A stretch of DNA of 64,000 nucleotides from Actinomycetospora chibensis (GCF_028737215.1 NZ_JAQZAM010000005.1:248001-312000); one strand, 5' to 3'; positions 43,119 to 52,695 are shown, numbered from the stretch's first letter. Notes: generated from the letters alone by a model not told the origin. Program-made: numbers and translations.

Positions 43119-44107
43119 GCGGGACGACGATCACGGGGAAGGCCCTGCGCGCCGCCGCGGGCGTGACCGCCGCCGGCGCCCTCGGACTGGGCTACGCGGT
43201 CGGGATCGAGCGGCACTGGTTCGCGCTGCGGACCGCCCGCCTCGAGGTCCTCGACCCGGTCACCGCCGCCGGCCGGACGCTGCGCGTGCTGCACCTCAGT
43301 GACCTGCACCTGCGGCCCGGCCAGCGCCTGGAGCAGCGGTTCGTCGAGGGGCTCGCGGAACTCGCACCGGACCTCGTGGTGAACACCGGCGACAACCTCT
43401 CCCACCGGCGCGCCGTCCCCGAGGTGCTGCGCGCGCTGGGGGGTCTGCTCGACACGCCCGGCGTCGTGGTGTGGGGCAGCAACGACTACCACGGGCCGAA
43501 GCCGAAGAACCCCACGCACTATCTCTTCAACCCCCAGCACCGGGTCCTCGGCCCCGAGCTGCCGTGGCGCGACCTGCGCGCCGCGTTCCTCGAGCACGGC
43601 TGGCTCGACGCCACCCATGCCCGGCACACGCTCACCGTGAACGGACTCCGCCTCGCGATCGGCGGCGTCGACGACCCGCACATCGGCCGCGACGACTACG
43701 ACCGCATCGCCGGCTCCGCCGACGAGCCGTACGACCTGCGCCTGGGGCTCACCCACTCCCCCGAGCCCCGGGTGCTCGACGCGTTCGCCGCCGACGGCTA
43801 CGACCTCGTGCTCGCGGGCCACACCCACGGCGGCCAGCTGCGGCTGCCCGGGTACGGCGCGATCGTCACCAACTGCGGCGTCGACCGCTCCCGCGCCCGC
43901 GGCGCGTCGCGCTGGGGCTCCCACATGCGCCTGCACGTCTCGGCGGGTCTCGGCACCTCGCCGTACGCGCCCGCGCGGTTCTCCTGCCGTCCCGAGGCCA
44001 CCCTCCTCGAGCTCGTGCCCCGTCCCGGCCCGACCTCGTCGACGCCTGCGACCGCCGGCGAGCGCGGGGGACGGCCCCCGTCCGCCCGGTCGGGGGCGAA
44101 CGGGTAG
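43115..44107 (+). CDS. membrane-anchored metallophosphoesterase (Rv3683 type)
   Basis: A 330-residue calcineurin-like phosphoesterase. Metal motifs are in order: LHLSDLHLR, NTGDNLSH, WGSNDYHGP (variant of GNHD), GLTHSPEP and LAGHTHGGQLRLPG. An N-terminal hydrophobic helix (about 12-30) anchors it in the membrane. Such proteins are often near PBPs and may act on cell-envelope lipids or UDP-linked intermediates. ATG 43115 is coupled to ponA2 by ATGA. The C-terminal 30 residues are low-complexity. Confidence 0.9.
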   Translation: MSGTTITGKALRAAAGVTAAGALGLGYAVGIERHWFALRTARLEVLDPVTAAGRTLRVLHLSDLHLRPGQRLEQRFVEGLAELAPDLVVNTGDNLSHRRAVPEVLRALGGLLDTPGVVVWGSNDYHGPKPKNPTHYLFNPQHRVLGPELPWRDLRAAFLEHGWLDATHARHTLTVNGLRLAIGGVDDPHIGRDDYDRIAGSADEPYDLRLGLTHSPEPRVLDAFAADGYDLVLAGHTHGGQLRLPGYGAIVTNCGVDRSRARGASRWGSHMRLHVSAGLGTSPYAPARFSCRPEATLLELVPRPGPTSSTPATAGERGGRPPSARSGANG

Positions 44108-44130
44108 AGTTCCGTCTGCGCGATCGCCTC

Positions 44131-44204
44131 CGGGGTGTGGCGCAGCTTGGTAGCGCGCCTCGTTCGGGACGAGGAGGCCGTGGGTTCGAATCCCGCCACC
44201 CCGA
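44131..44204 (+). tRNA. tRNA-Pro (anticodon CGG)
   Basis: A complete cloverleaf: acceptor CGGGGTG pairs with CACCCCG, discriminator A. The D-arm is GCGCAGCTTGGTAGCGC. The anticodon arm is CCTCG-TTCGGGA-CGAGG with CGG at positions 34-36, and the T-arm is GTGGG-TTCGAAT-CCCGC. CCA is not encoded. A possible -10 TAGAGT is near 44105. Confidence 0.96.
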
Positions 44205-44228
44205 CGTCGTGATGTCGCAGGACATCGG

Positions 44229-44262
44229 CACAGCCCCGAACCCTCACGGGTTCGGGGCTGTG
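44229..44262 (+). terminator. strong hairpin terminator after tRNA-Pro
   Basis: Perfect 15-bp arms CACAGCCCCGAACCC (44229-44243) and GGGTTCGGGGCTGTG (44248-44262), loop TCAC. It lies 24 bp after the tRNA; the convergent glycosyltransferase gene ends at 44290, so it may serve both. Confidence 0.75.
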
Positions 44263-44289
44263 TGCGTTCCGGGGCCGGTCGGTCGGGGG

Positions 44290-46161
44290 TCATCGTCGAG
44301 GTGGCACCCGCATCGGGTCGGATCCCTCGGGTGAGGGACGCATCGTCGGCCCGCACCACCACCGCTGCACCGGGTCGGCATAGAGCCGCTCGATGCCCGC
44401 GGCGATGCGGGGGCCACGGCGGGCGGCCTCGATCAGCCCCGAGCGGCCCGCGGGTGTCGACACGACGTCCCGTCGGACCCACGTCCCGCCGCCGGAGCTC
44501 GGTCCCCAGATGAGGACGTAGTCGCGGGCGAGACGCGGATCGGCCAGGAGCCCGGAGCGTCGGAGCTCGGCCCAGCCGGTCCAGAGGCGGACGAAGGTCG
44601 GTCGGACCCGCTCGAAGACGTGGTCCCGCAGGCCGGGCATGTCGTCGTCCTGCCAGTGTCGGGCGATCCTGCGGTCCGCGAGGCCGGCGAGGTCGACGAA
44701 GCGCAGCCGGCTGGTGAGGGCGGTGCCACCGGCGTCGACGGCGAGCAACGAGCCGTCGCGCACCCCGAGCAGGTCGGCGTAGGTGTTGGTCGTCAGGCCA
44801 GTGTTCAGGGCGATGGCGCACACCGTGACCGTGGGCGCCGCCCGGAACGACGCGGCCCGGACCGACCAGCCGACCATCGAGAGCAGCAGGACCGGGACGG
44901 CAGCCGCGGCCAGCAACCGCCGGTGGCGCCGTGTCGCCCCGCCCCACAGGGCCACGCCGGAGATGGAGGTCACCAGCGCACCGAGGGGCCAGAGGGGTGT
45001 CGCGAAGCGGGCCTGCTCCATCCAGTCCGGCGCGAGGACCGCGAAGCTGAGGAGGGCGAGCCCGAGGGGGACCGTCAGCGCGACGAGGGCCGGACCGACC
45101 TGCGGGCGGCGGGCCCACGCGGCGGCGACCAGCGCCACGGCGAGCAGGCAGGCCGACCAGCCCAGATAGGTCACCAGCACCACGGGGTGAGCGAGGCCGT
45201 CGAGCGTCGGCAGGCCTTGCTCCTTGGCCCGGGCAGGGTTGGGCACGACGTCGCCGAACGCCAGCACCCGCCACACGAGGTGGGCAGCGACCGGGAGAGC
45301 CGCCGCCGCCAGCGAGGTCCCGATCGCGCGGACGGGGAGCCGCGCCCCCGCGGGACGCAGCAGCAGCACGACGGCGGGGTACGCGGCGGCGTACACGATC
45401 CCCTCCGGCCGCGTCAGCGCCGCGAGCGCGGCCAGGGCCCCGCAGGTCGCCGCGACCGACGGCACGTGGACCCGTCCGGCGGCGACCGCACGGACCATCG
45501 TGGTGCCGATACCCACCACGGCGAGGGCCAGCAGGCCGTTCTCCAGGCCGCTGGTGGTCCAGATGGCGAACGACGGGATCACGGCGGTGACGACGCCCGC
45601 GACGGTCGCGACGAGCACCGGACGGCCGCAGACGGCCCGGGCTGCCGCCAGGAAGCAGAGGAACACCCCGACCCCGCACAGCCAGCCGAGGACCTTGGGG
45701 AGCGCCACGAGGTCGGGCACGCCGAACCAGGCGCCGTGGTCGAACAGCCCCACCCGGTGTGCGGCCACGAGCAGGGCCAGCCAGGCCGGGTCGGAGTAGC
45801 CCTCCACCGCCGGGGCACCGGGTTGGAGCACCGGACCCGCCCCGGTCGCGAGCGATCGGGCGTACGCGAACGTGATCCCCGCGTCGTCGACGATCCACTG
45901 CCCGTAGGACGCCGAGTGCAGGCCGAGCACCATCGAGGGGACACCGACGGCCACGGCCCCGCCCCACCGCGTCCTGGCTGCTGACGTGGCTCCGGCGTCG
46001 TCGACGTCGCCCTGCGCATCGACGTCGGTCGGGTCGCCGCTCCCGGCGGGTGTCGCGGCCGCGGCTCGGACCTCGCTCACCGCACGGGCCCGTGCTCGCC
46101 GGATGGTCCGTCGGTCCGGAACGGCGACGATGGCTGTGTCTTCACGGAGCCCCCCGAGCAC
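44290..46161 (-). CDS. GT-C membrane glycosyltransferase, AftB-like arabinofuranosyltransferase
   Basis: A 623-residue protein with about 10 hydrophobic segments and a soluble C-terminal part. The first outer loop reads WIVDDAGITFAYARSLATGAGPVLQPG followed by VEGYSDPAWLALL, the DD and EGY motifs of the AftB/lipid-linked arabinofuranosyltransferase group. LAPDWMEQARFATPLWPLG matches the later family block. The expected role is addition of arabinose to cell-wall arabinan from a decaprenyl donor. The first 60 residues are polar and the start (GTG 46161) is uncertain; a shorter start is possible. Confidence 0.78.
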   Translation of the reverse strand: MLGGLREDTAIVAVPDRRTIRRARARAVSEVRAAAATPAGSGDPTDVDAQGDVDDAGATSAARTRWGGAVAVGVPSMVLGLHSASYGQWIVDDAGITFAYARSLATGAGPVLQPGAPAVEGYSDPAWLALLVAAHRVGLFDHGAWFGVPDLVALPKVLGWLCGVGVFLCFLAAARAVCGRPVLVATVAGVVTAVIPSFAIWTTSGLENGLLALAVVGIGTTMVRAVAAGRVHVPSVAATCGALAALAALTRPEGIVYAAAYPAVVLLLRPAGARLPVRAIGTSLAAAALPVAAHLVWRVLAFGDVVPNPARAKEQGLPTLDGLAHPVVLVTYLGWSACLLAVALVAAAWARRPQVGPALVALTVPLGLALLSFAVLAPDWMEQARFATPLWPLGALVTSISGVALWGGATRRHRRLLAAAAVPVLLLSMVGWSVRAASFRAAPTVTVCAIALNTGLTTNTYADLLGVRDGSLLAVDAGGTALTSRLRFVDLAGLADRRIARHWQDDDMPGLRDHVFERVRPTFVRLWTGWAELRRSGLLADPRLARDYVLIWGPSSGGGTWVRRDVVSTPAGRSGLIEAARRGPRIAAGIERLYADPVQRWWCGPTMRPSPEGSDPMRVPPRR

Positions 46162-46459
46162 ACCGAGCGATGCCCGCGCGTCGGGTCACCGCACCACCGG
46201 GTCCGGGGTGGGCGCACCCCCGCGATCCGCCGGAACGACAGCGATCACGCCCTGGGTGCCTGCGTGGACGGTATGCCCCGCACGCGGCGATCGTCAGCAC
46301 CGCGCCCCGGATACCGCCCGCTTGCCGCGGTCGGGCTCGGTGACCCGAGATCGCCCCGAGCATGCGTCGTACGTCCGTCAGCCGTGCTCTCCACGGCCGA
46401 GTGCCGATCGTTCCCTCGTCGGAACCAGCACTTGTCGGTCTCCGTCCGGTAACGACACG
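46162..46459. other. divergent non-coding region
   Basis: About 300 bp between the glycosyltransferase and the Pro-rich membrane protein genes. A 5-bp inverted repeat (GTTCC/GGAAC) near 46417-46432 and CCGGTAACGA shortly before the first possible start are the only signals. I see no gene or RNA. Confidence 0.5.
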
Positions 46460-46525
46460 ATGTCGACCGACGATGGTCCCCTCGGATCACCCTGTCGGGG
46501 GGCTCTCACACGGATCGGGGACACG

Positions 46526-47626
46526 ATGCGACACGGAGGGGCACCGCAGCCGCCCACCGGGCGGCACGCCGCGCCTGCGCGGTCTGCCACCGCCACGCCC
46601 GTGACGGGCGGACGGCACTCGGCCGGACCGGACGGGTCCGGGGCCTCGGAGCGCCACGCGCGCCCGGCGCCCGACCCCGTCGACGGCCTCGTGCGCCCCG
46701 CCCCGCGCCGCGAGGCCGAGCCCCGGCACACGACGCGTGTCGCCGACCTGGTCGCGGAGCCGGCTCCCGCGACCCGGCACGCCGCCGTGGTGCCCACGCC
46801 GCGGCCCGCTCCCGAACCCCACACTCCGTCGACGCGCGCCGTCGACCGCTCCCGGCACGCGGAGGCGCCGGGACGCGCCGTCCCGCTGCAGGGCCCGGTC
46901 CCCCGCCCGCTCCCGCCCACCGGCGCGACGCAGGCCACCGCGGTCACGCCGCCCGGCGCCGACACCAGCGCCACCCCCGGCCCCGCACCCGTGCGCGTCA
47001 AGCGCCCCGCCGCCCGTCGCTCCGACCCGGAGGAGATCGCGGCGCGGGCGACGACCACGCTGATCAGCGCCTCGCCCGACCCGGGTCGCGCGGCCCGCCG
47101 GGCCGCGGCCGCCGCTCCCTCCGCGCCGGCCACTCCCGCGCCCGTCGCCGGCGCTGCGCCCGTGTTCGCCGACCGCACCGGGCGTCGGGCCCGTCGCTGG
47201 CGCACCGCCGCGATCGCGGCGACCGCCGTCTGCGCGTCCTACGTCGGCGTCGTGGCCGTCGGCGCGGTGGCCGGACCGGTCGGGCCGACCTCCGCGCCGA
47301 CGCTGCTGCCGGCGCCGACGACGGCTCCGCCGGCGCCGACCGCCACCCCGGGGCCCGCCGCGCAGAACGTCGCCGAGGTGGAGCCGACGGCGACGTCCAC
47401 CACCACCCGTTCCGCGCGCGCCACCACGCGCAGCACGCCCCGCTCGACCACTCCGAAGGCGCGGGTCACACCGCGCCCGGTCGTCGTCGCGCCGGTGCCC
47501 GTCGTGCCGCAGGCCCCCGCTCGCGCGAACCCGGCGCCGGTCGCCGACACCCAGAACGTCCCGAACGCCCCGAACGCCCAGGACGACGCCGCCGACGCCG
47601 CGGACGACGCCGGCGCGGACACCTGA
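46526..47626 (+). CDS. single-pass membrane protein with disordered Pro/Ala/Thr-rich flanks, unknown function
   Basis: I do not recognise a family. A long N-terminal cytoplasmic part rich in Arg/Pro/Ala (about 1-230), basic residues (RTGRRARRWR), one membrane helix (TAAIAATAVCASYVGVVAVGAVAG, about 240-262) and an external Thr/Pro-rich part with many possible O-mannosylation sites, ending acidic. ATG 46526 gives 366 residues and has a weak GGGG upstream; in-frame ATG 46460 would give 388. The stop lies inside a CTGA overlap with the secreted GH18 protein, so the two are coupled and may act together at the envelope. Confidence 0.6.
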   Translation: MRHGGAPQPPTGRHAAPARSATATPVTGGRHSAGPDGSGASERHARPAPDPVDGLVRPAPRREAEPRHTTRVADLVAEPAPATRHAAVVPTPRPAPEPHTPSTRAVDRSRHAEAPGRAVPLQGPVPRPLPPTGATQATAVTPPGADTSATPGPAPVRVKRPAARRSDPEEIAARATTTLISASPDPGRAARRAAAAAPSAPATPAPVAGAAPVFADRTGRRARRWRTAAIAATAVCASYVGVVAVGAVAGPVGPTSAPTLLPAPTTAPPAPTATPGPAAQNVAEVEPTATSTTTRSARATTRSTPRSTTPKARVTPRPVVVAPVPVVPQAPARANPAPVADTQNVPNAPNAQDDAADAADDAGADT

Positions 47627-48723
47627 GCCGGCCCCGCCGCAGCGCGACCCGGCCGTCGCTGCGCGCCTCCCTGCTCGCCACCCTCGTGGCGGTCCTGGTC
47701 ACCGCACCGATGGTCACCGGTGAGACGCCGACGCCCGAGCCGGCGCTGGCGGACGTCGTGGAGGCCGGGGGCGCGGCGGCGGACGCCCCGCGACGTGCCG
47801 GCGTGGCGGCCCCCGAGGGCCCGCTGCCGACGGTCGGGATGGCGCCGTACGTCGACCTCACCACGCCGCCGCTGCCGGCGATCACCGACATGGCGGACGC
47901 GACCGGCCACGCCGACGTCGTGCTCGCCTTCGTCCTGGCCGGGGCCGACGGCTCGTGCGGCCCGACCTGGGGCGGGACGACCTCGCTCGCCGACCCTGCC
48001 GTGATGGCGCGGGTGGCCGGCCTGAAGTCCCGCGGCGGCACGGTGACGGTGTCGTCGGGCGGCGCGCTCGGTGACTACCTCGAGAAGGCCTGTCCGGACG
48101 CGCCGTCGCTCGCGCGGGCCTACGGCGCCGCGCTCGACGCGGTCGGCACCGACCACCTCGACGTCGACGTCGAGACCGACAGCGGCCGCGAGGTCTCGCC
48201 CCGCCGCATCGCCGAGGCCCTCGCCCTGCTCCAGCGCGAGCGCGGCACGCGGGTGACGCTGACCGTGCAGATCGACGGCGTCAGCGAGGGCATGAGCGCC
48301 GACGCCGTCGACCTCGTCCGCGAGACCACGACCGCCGGCGTCGCCGCGCGCGTGAACCTCATGGTCATGAACTTCTCGTACGAGGGCGCCTGGGCCGACG
48401 CCATGACCGGCGCCGCGCGCACCGCCGTCGGCCAGCTCGAGGCCCTCTGGCCCGGCAGCGATCCCGTCGACGTGCGGCGTCGGACCGGCGTGACGTTCAT
48501 GCTCGGACGCAACGACATGGACATGACGACGACGCCCGAGGACGCGCGGGCCGTCGTCGAGGACGCCCGGGGCAACGGCTACGGCGGCGTCGGCTTCTGG
48601 GCCCTCGCCCGGGACAACGGCTCATGCCCCGGCACGGAGGACGAGACGGACGACTGCAGCGGCATCGAGCAGGAGCCCTGGGCGTTCACGCGGATCGCGC
48701 AGGGCTTCACCGCGGCGCCGTAG
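47623..48723 (+). CDS. secreted GH18 chitinase-like protein, apparent CTG start
   Basis: The protein has the GH18 catalytic strand HLDVDVETD with the acid Glu184, preceded by a KSRGGTVTVSSGG strand and followed by RVNLMVMNFSYEG and GYGGVGFWALARDN. These are glycoside hydrolases acting on chitin or peptidoglycan-like glycans. From CTG 47623 the N-terminus is a complete signal peptide: basic SRPRRSATRPSLR, hydrophobic LLATLVAVLV, then small residues. GTG 47686 would cut off the basic part. CTG overlaps the upstream stop as CTGA. Length 366 residues. Two Cys pairs fit an exported fold. Confidence 0.8.
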   Translation: MSRPRRSATRPSLRASLLATLVAVLVTAPMVTGETPTPEPALADVVEAGGAAADAPRRAGVAAPEGPLPTVGMAPYVDLTTPPLPAITDMADATGHADVVLAFVLAGADGSCGPTWGGTTSLADPAVMARVAGLKSRGGTVTVSSGGALGDYLEKACPDAPSLARAYGAALDAVGTDHLDVDVETDSGREVSPRRIAEALALLQRERGTRVTLTVQIDGVSEGMSADAVDLVRETTTAGVAARVNLMVMNFSYEGAWADAMTGAARTAVGQLEALWPGSDPVDVRRRTGVTFMLGRNDMDMTTTPEDARAVVEDARGNGYGGVGFWALARDNGSCPGTEDETDDCSGIEQEPWAFTRIAQGFTAAP

Positions 48724-48850
48724 GTCACCAGCGGGCCCGGGGGACGGCCTTCACGGCCGGTCGTCGGGCGATCCCACCCGGTAGGGTCCGACGGAGGCAC
48801 GACGGTGACGCCGGGACACGCGGTGTCGCGAGACGCGGGAGGTGCGAGAC

Positions 48851-51241
48851 GTGAGCACCCAGGTCGACACGGCGGTCCTCCCGGACTCCGGGGACCGGCC
48901 TCTCGTCGTCCTCGTCGATGCGCCCTCCGGCATGGAGCGCCGCCTCGTCGACCGGTGGCTCGGCCGGGTCCGTGGGGACGGCCGGCTGGGCGGGCGGGGC
49001 CTCGAGGTGCTGCCCGCCGACAGCGAGCAGCTCGCCGCGCGCCTGACGCGCGGCGACAACCCGTTGCTCGTCCCCGTCCGGGTGGTGTGGGCGACCGACC
49101 CGGAACCCGACGGCATGCTGCTGCGCCTCGCCGACGTCCTCACCCGCGGCTGGGCCCTGCGGAACCGCGCCCGGGCCGCGCGCCGCAGCCCGCCGCAGCA
49201 CGAGGTCGTGGTCGGACGCCCGGCCACGGTCCGCGAGCTCCTGCGCCGCCACCGCCGCGAGCGGGACTCCACCGACAGCGCGGACTTCGTGCGGTTCGTG
49301 GCCCGCCAGGCGACGCTCGCGCTCGACCGCGCCGAGCGCGCACTCACCGGCAATCGCTTCAAGGTGCCCCGCGAGGTGGCGTCGCAGATCATCGGGTCGG
49401 CGCACTTCAGTCGCGAGATCCGTCGGCTCGCCGCCGAGACCGGCCGCCCCGAGGACGAGGTGGCCGCCGAGGCGGCCAGCGACCTCGAGAGCATCGTCGC
49501 CTCGCTCGACCCCAGCGCCGTCGACCTCTTCTCCGGCGTCCTGCGCCCCATGCACGAGAAGGCGTGGACCGTGCACGCCGACACCGCGGGACTCGAGCCG
49601 CTGCGGGAGCTCAACGCCGAGCACGCCCTGGTCTTCCTGCCCTCGCACCGCTCGTACACCGACCCGTTCGTGCTGGCGGACGTGCTGCGCAGCAACGACT
49701 TCCCGCGCAACCACGTCCTCGGCGGCGACAACCTGCGGATCCTCGGGCTCGAGCAGCTCGCGCGGCGCAGCGGCATCATCTTCATCCGCCGCAGCTTCGG
49801 CGGGGACCCGGTCTACAAGGCCGTGGTGCGCGAGTACTTCTCGTGGCTGTCGGCGAAGCGCTTCAACCTCGAGTGGTACATGGAGGGCGGGCGCACCCGC
49901 ACCGGGAAGCTCCGGCCGCCGAAGTACGGGCTGCTCTCCGACGTGGCCAGCGCCGTGGAGACCCGGCGCGCCGAGGACGTCTACCTCGTCCCGGTGTCGA
50001 TCATCCATGACCAGCTCCAGGAAGTGCACCAGATGGCGGCCGAGCAGACCGGCGCCACCAAGACCCCGGAGGGCCTGCGCTGGCTCGCGGGCTACGCCCG
50101 GGCGCAGCGCCGTCCGGTCGGCGGGGTGCACGTGAGCTTCGGCGAGCCGCTGTCGTTGCGCGCCGCGCTCTCCGCGGCCAACGACCCGGCGCTCGACGTG
50201 CGTCCGAGCCAGACGGGCGAGGACGCCGACGGCGTCGTGGCGGAGGACTCCGCGGCGCGCCGTCTGGCCCTGCAGAAGACCGCGTTCGAGGTCTTCGTCC
50301 GCATCAACCGCGTCACGCCGGTGACGCCCATCGCGCTGGCGGCCCTCGCGCTGCTCGGGGTGCGTGACCGCGCGCTGACGCTGTCGCAGGTCCGCCGGGT
50401 CGTCGAGCCGGTGCTCGACTACGTCGACGCCCGCGGCCTGCCGCACACCGGCATCGGCTCCCTGCGTACCAACGGCGGCGTCGCGGAGGCGCTCCTCTCG
50501 CTGCGCCGGGAGAAGGTGGTCAGCGCCTACACCGAGGGTTCCGAGCCGGTGTTCTCGGTCGAGCGGGGCCACCACATCGTCGCCGCGTTCTACCGGAACT
50601 CGGCGATCCACCACTTCGTCAACCGCGCGATCGTCGAGCTCTCGATCCTCGAGGTCGGCGACCTCACCGGCCGGGACGCGCTGGCGCGCGGCTTCCAGGC
50701 GGCCCTGGACCTGCGCGACCTCCTGAAGTACGAGTTCTTCTTCCCCGACAAGGAGACGTTCCGCGAGGAGCTGATCCGCGAGCTCACGCTGATCGACCCC
50801 GACTGGCAGTCCGGGGACCACGACGTCGCCCGCACCCAGAAGCTGCTGCGCCAGAGCCGGTTCCTCTGTGCGCACCGGGTGCTCCGGTCCTTCGTCGACG
50901 CGCAGTGGGTGGTGGCCGAGCGGCTCGCCGAGCACGACCCCGACACGCCCGTCGACGAGGACGCGCTGCTCGACCGCTCCGCCGCCGTCGGGCGCCAGCT
51001 GCTGCTGCAGGGCAAGCTGCACGGGCCCGAGTCGCTGTCGCGGGAGCTCTTCGCCTCCGCGGTGCGGCTCGCCTCCAACCGGGGCCTCCTGGCCCCGAAC
51101 ACCCCCCGCGAGGGGGAATCGGACCTGGCGACCCGTCGCCGGGCGTTCGCCGCGGAGATTCGCGGGGTAGTGGAACGAGTCGTGACCATCGACGAGACCG
51201 ACGCGACGAACCGACAGGAGTCCGCGGGTGTCCGACCCTGA
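48851..51241 (+). CDS. plsB: glycerol-3-phosphate acyltransferase
   Basis: PlsB adds the first acyl chain to glycerol-3-phosphate in phospholipid synthesis. The 796-residue protein has the HX4D motif HRSYTD (His266), then IIFIRRSFGGD, the phosphate-binding EGGRTRTGK and YLVPVSI. This order and length match the large bacterial PlsB (mycobacterial plsB2, Rv2482c). GTG 48851 has GGGAGG about 9 nt upstream. A TAGGGT box at 48782-48787 would give a leader of about 57 nt. It overlaps the HAD-PlsC gene by 14 nt. Confidence 0.93.
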   Translation: MSTQVDTAVLPDSGDRPLVVLVDAPSGMERRLVDRWLGRVRGDGRLGGRGLEVLPADSEQLAARLTRGDNPLLVPVRVVWATDPEPDGMLLRLADVLTRGWALRNRARAARRSPPQHEVVVGRPATVRELLRRHRRERDSTDSADFVRFVARQATLALDRAERALTGNRFKVPREVASQIIGSAHFSREIRRLAAETGRPEDEVAAEAASDLESIVASLDPSAVDLFSGVLRPMHEKAWTVHADTAGLEPLRELNAEHALVFLPSHRSYTDPFVLADVLRSNDFPRNHVLGGDNLRILGLEQLARRSGIIFIRRSFGGDPVYKAVVREYFSWLSAKRFNLEWYMEGGRTRTGKLRPPKYGLLSDVASAVETRRAEDVYLVPVSIIHDQLQEVHQMAAEQTGATKTPEGLRWLAGYARAQRRPVGGVHVSFGEPLSLRAALSAANDPALDVRPSQTGEDADGVVAEDSAARRLALQKTAFEVFVRINRVTPVTPIALAALALLGVRDRALTLSQVRRVVEPVLDYVDARGLPHTGIGSLRTNGGVAEALLSLRREKVVSAYTEGSEPVFSVERGHHIVAAFYRNSAIHHFVNRAIVELSILEVGDLTGRDALARGFQAALDLRDLLKYEFFFPDKETFREELIRELTLIDPDWQSGDHDVARTQKLLRQSRFLCAHRVLRSFVDAQWVVAERLAEHDPDTPVDEDALLDRSAAVGRQLLLQGKLHGPESLSRELFASAVRLASNRGLLAPNTPREGESDLATRRRAFAAEIRGVVERVVTIDETDATNRQESAGVRP

Positions 51242-52691
51242 GACCAGCACGGCGGTCACCGCCGCCGACCTCATGGACGCGGTCGCCGCGGCACCCGAGG
51301 GCCCGCAGGTGGGCGCGTTCTTCGACTTCGACGGCACGGTGATCGCGGGCTACTCGGTCACCTCCTTCATGCTCCACCACGTCAAGAACCTCGACCTGCA
51401 CCCGCGGACGACGATCGACACGCTGGTCAGCGGCTGGCAGGGCCTGCACGGCGAGGAGGATTTCCGCAAGTTCCTCGGCATCACGCTGCGCACGTGGGCG
51501 GGCCGGACGCCGGAGGAGCTCGAGAAGATCGGCAACCGGCTCTTCCGCGACGAGATCGGCCCGAGCGTCTACCCGGAGGCGTGGCGCCTGATCCGCCTGC
51601 ACCTGGAGAAGGGCCACACGGTCGTCCTCGCGAGCTCGGCGACCCGGTTCCAGGTGGAGCCGGCCGCGAAGGCCCTGGGCGTCGAGCACACGATCTACAC
51701 AGCCGTCGAGGTCGGCGAGGACGGCACGCTCACCGGGCACCCCGATGGCCGCTCGCCCTACGGCGAGGGCAAGGCCGCGGCGGTCAAGGAGTTCGCGGCG
51801 AGCCACGACGTCGACCTGGACGCGAGCTTCGCGTACTCCAACGGCGGTGAGGACGTCCCGTTCCTGGCCACCGTGGGCCACCCGGCCGCGGTGAACCCCA
51901 GCGCGGGACTGCGGCGGGCCGCGGCGGAGCGCGCCTGGCCCGCGCTCGACTTCGACGGCCGCCCGTGGACCACGCCGGTCGAGATCGGCCGCACCGTGGC
52001 GACGTTCGCCGGGATGATGGGCGGCTTCGCCACCGGGCTCGGCCTCGGGCTGCTCGGCGGCTCGCGGCGCGCCGGGCTCAACCTCGGCATCGGGCTCGGC
52101 GGTGACCTCTCGCTGATGGCCTCCGGCGTCTCGCTCGACGTCCACGGGGCCCGGCACATCTGGGAGGCGCAACCCGCGGTCTTCCTGTTCAACCACCAGA
52201 GCCAGCTCGACGTCCTCGTCCTGGGCGGGCTCCTGCGCGGCAACTTCGCGCCGGTCGCGAAGAAGGAGCTGGCCAACAACGTGCTGTTCGGCGGGCTCAT
52301 GCGCCTGCTCGAGACGGCGTTCATCGACCGCGCCGACAACGCCCAGGCCGTCAAGGCCCTGGAGCCCGCCGTCGAGCGCCTGCGCGAGGGCACCTCGATC
52401 GTCATCGCCCCCGAGGGCACCCGCTCGCCCACCCCGACGCCGGGGAAGTTCAAGAAGGGCGCGTTCCACCTGGCCATGCAGGCCGGTGTGCCGATCGTCC
52501 CGCTCGTCTTCCGCAACACCGGCGAGCTGATGAGCCGCAACGCGATGATCATCCACCCCGGCGTCGTGCAGGTCGCCGTGCTGCCGCCGATCGACGTCTC
52601 GTCCTGGACCCGCGAGGAACTCGACGAGCGCATCGAGGGCGTCCGGCAGTCCTACATCGACACGCTCGCGCACTGGCCCGGGGAGGGCTGA
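51228..52691 (+). CDS. HAD-family hydrolase fused to 1-acylglycerol-3-phosphate acyltransferase (PlsC)
   Basis: A 487-residue fusion. The N-terminal HAD-IB phosphatase has Asp33 and Asp35 in FFDFDGTVIAG, LASSATRFQVEP and a late acidic block. The C-terminal PlsC domain has NHQSQLD (HX4D, His323), KKELANN and APEGTRSPTPTPGKFKKG. The two activities could make and then dephosphorylate phosphatidic acid. The mycobacterial homologue is Rv2483c, also next to plsB2. GTG 51228 has AGGAG about 8 nt upstream and lies inside the plsB end, so translation is coupled. Confidence 0.93.
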   Translation: MSDPETSTAVTAADLMDAVAAAPEGPQVGAFFDFDGTVIAGYSVTSFMLHHVKNLDLHPRTTIDTLVSGWQGLHGEEDFRKFLGITLRTWAGRTPEELEKIGNRLFRDEIGPSVYPEAWRLIRLHLEKGHTVVLASSATRFQVEPAAKALGVEHTIYTAVEVGEDGTLTGHPDGRSPYGEGKAAAVKEFAASHDVDLDASFAYSNGGEDVPFLATVGHPAAVNPSAGLRRAAAERAWPALDFDGRPWTTPVEIGRTVATFAGMMGGFATGLGLGLLGGSRRAGLNLGIGLGGDLSLMASGVSLDVHGARHIWEAQPAVFLFNHQSQLDVLVLGGLLRGNFAPVAKKELANNVLFGGLMRLLETAFIDRADNAQAVKALEPAVERLREGTSIVIAPEGTRSPTPTPGKFKKGAFHLAMQAGVPIVPLVFRNTGELMSRNAMIIHPGVVQVAVLPPIDVSSWTREELDERIEGVRQSYIDTLAHWPGEG

Positions 52692-52695
52692 CCAG

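Noticed and set aside
42827-45967. A 1046-codon minus-strand frame across ponA2, the phosphoesterase and the tRNA
   Set aside because: It crosses a tRNA and two conserved genes and has shadow composition.
46162-46525. Hidden small gene or RNA in the gap before the Pro-rich membrane protein
   Set aside because: No ribosome site with a plausible frame and no stable long stem were found.
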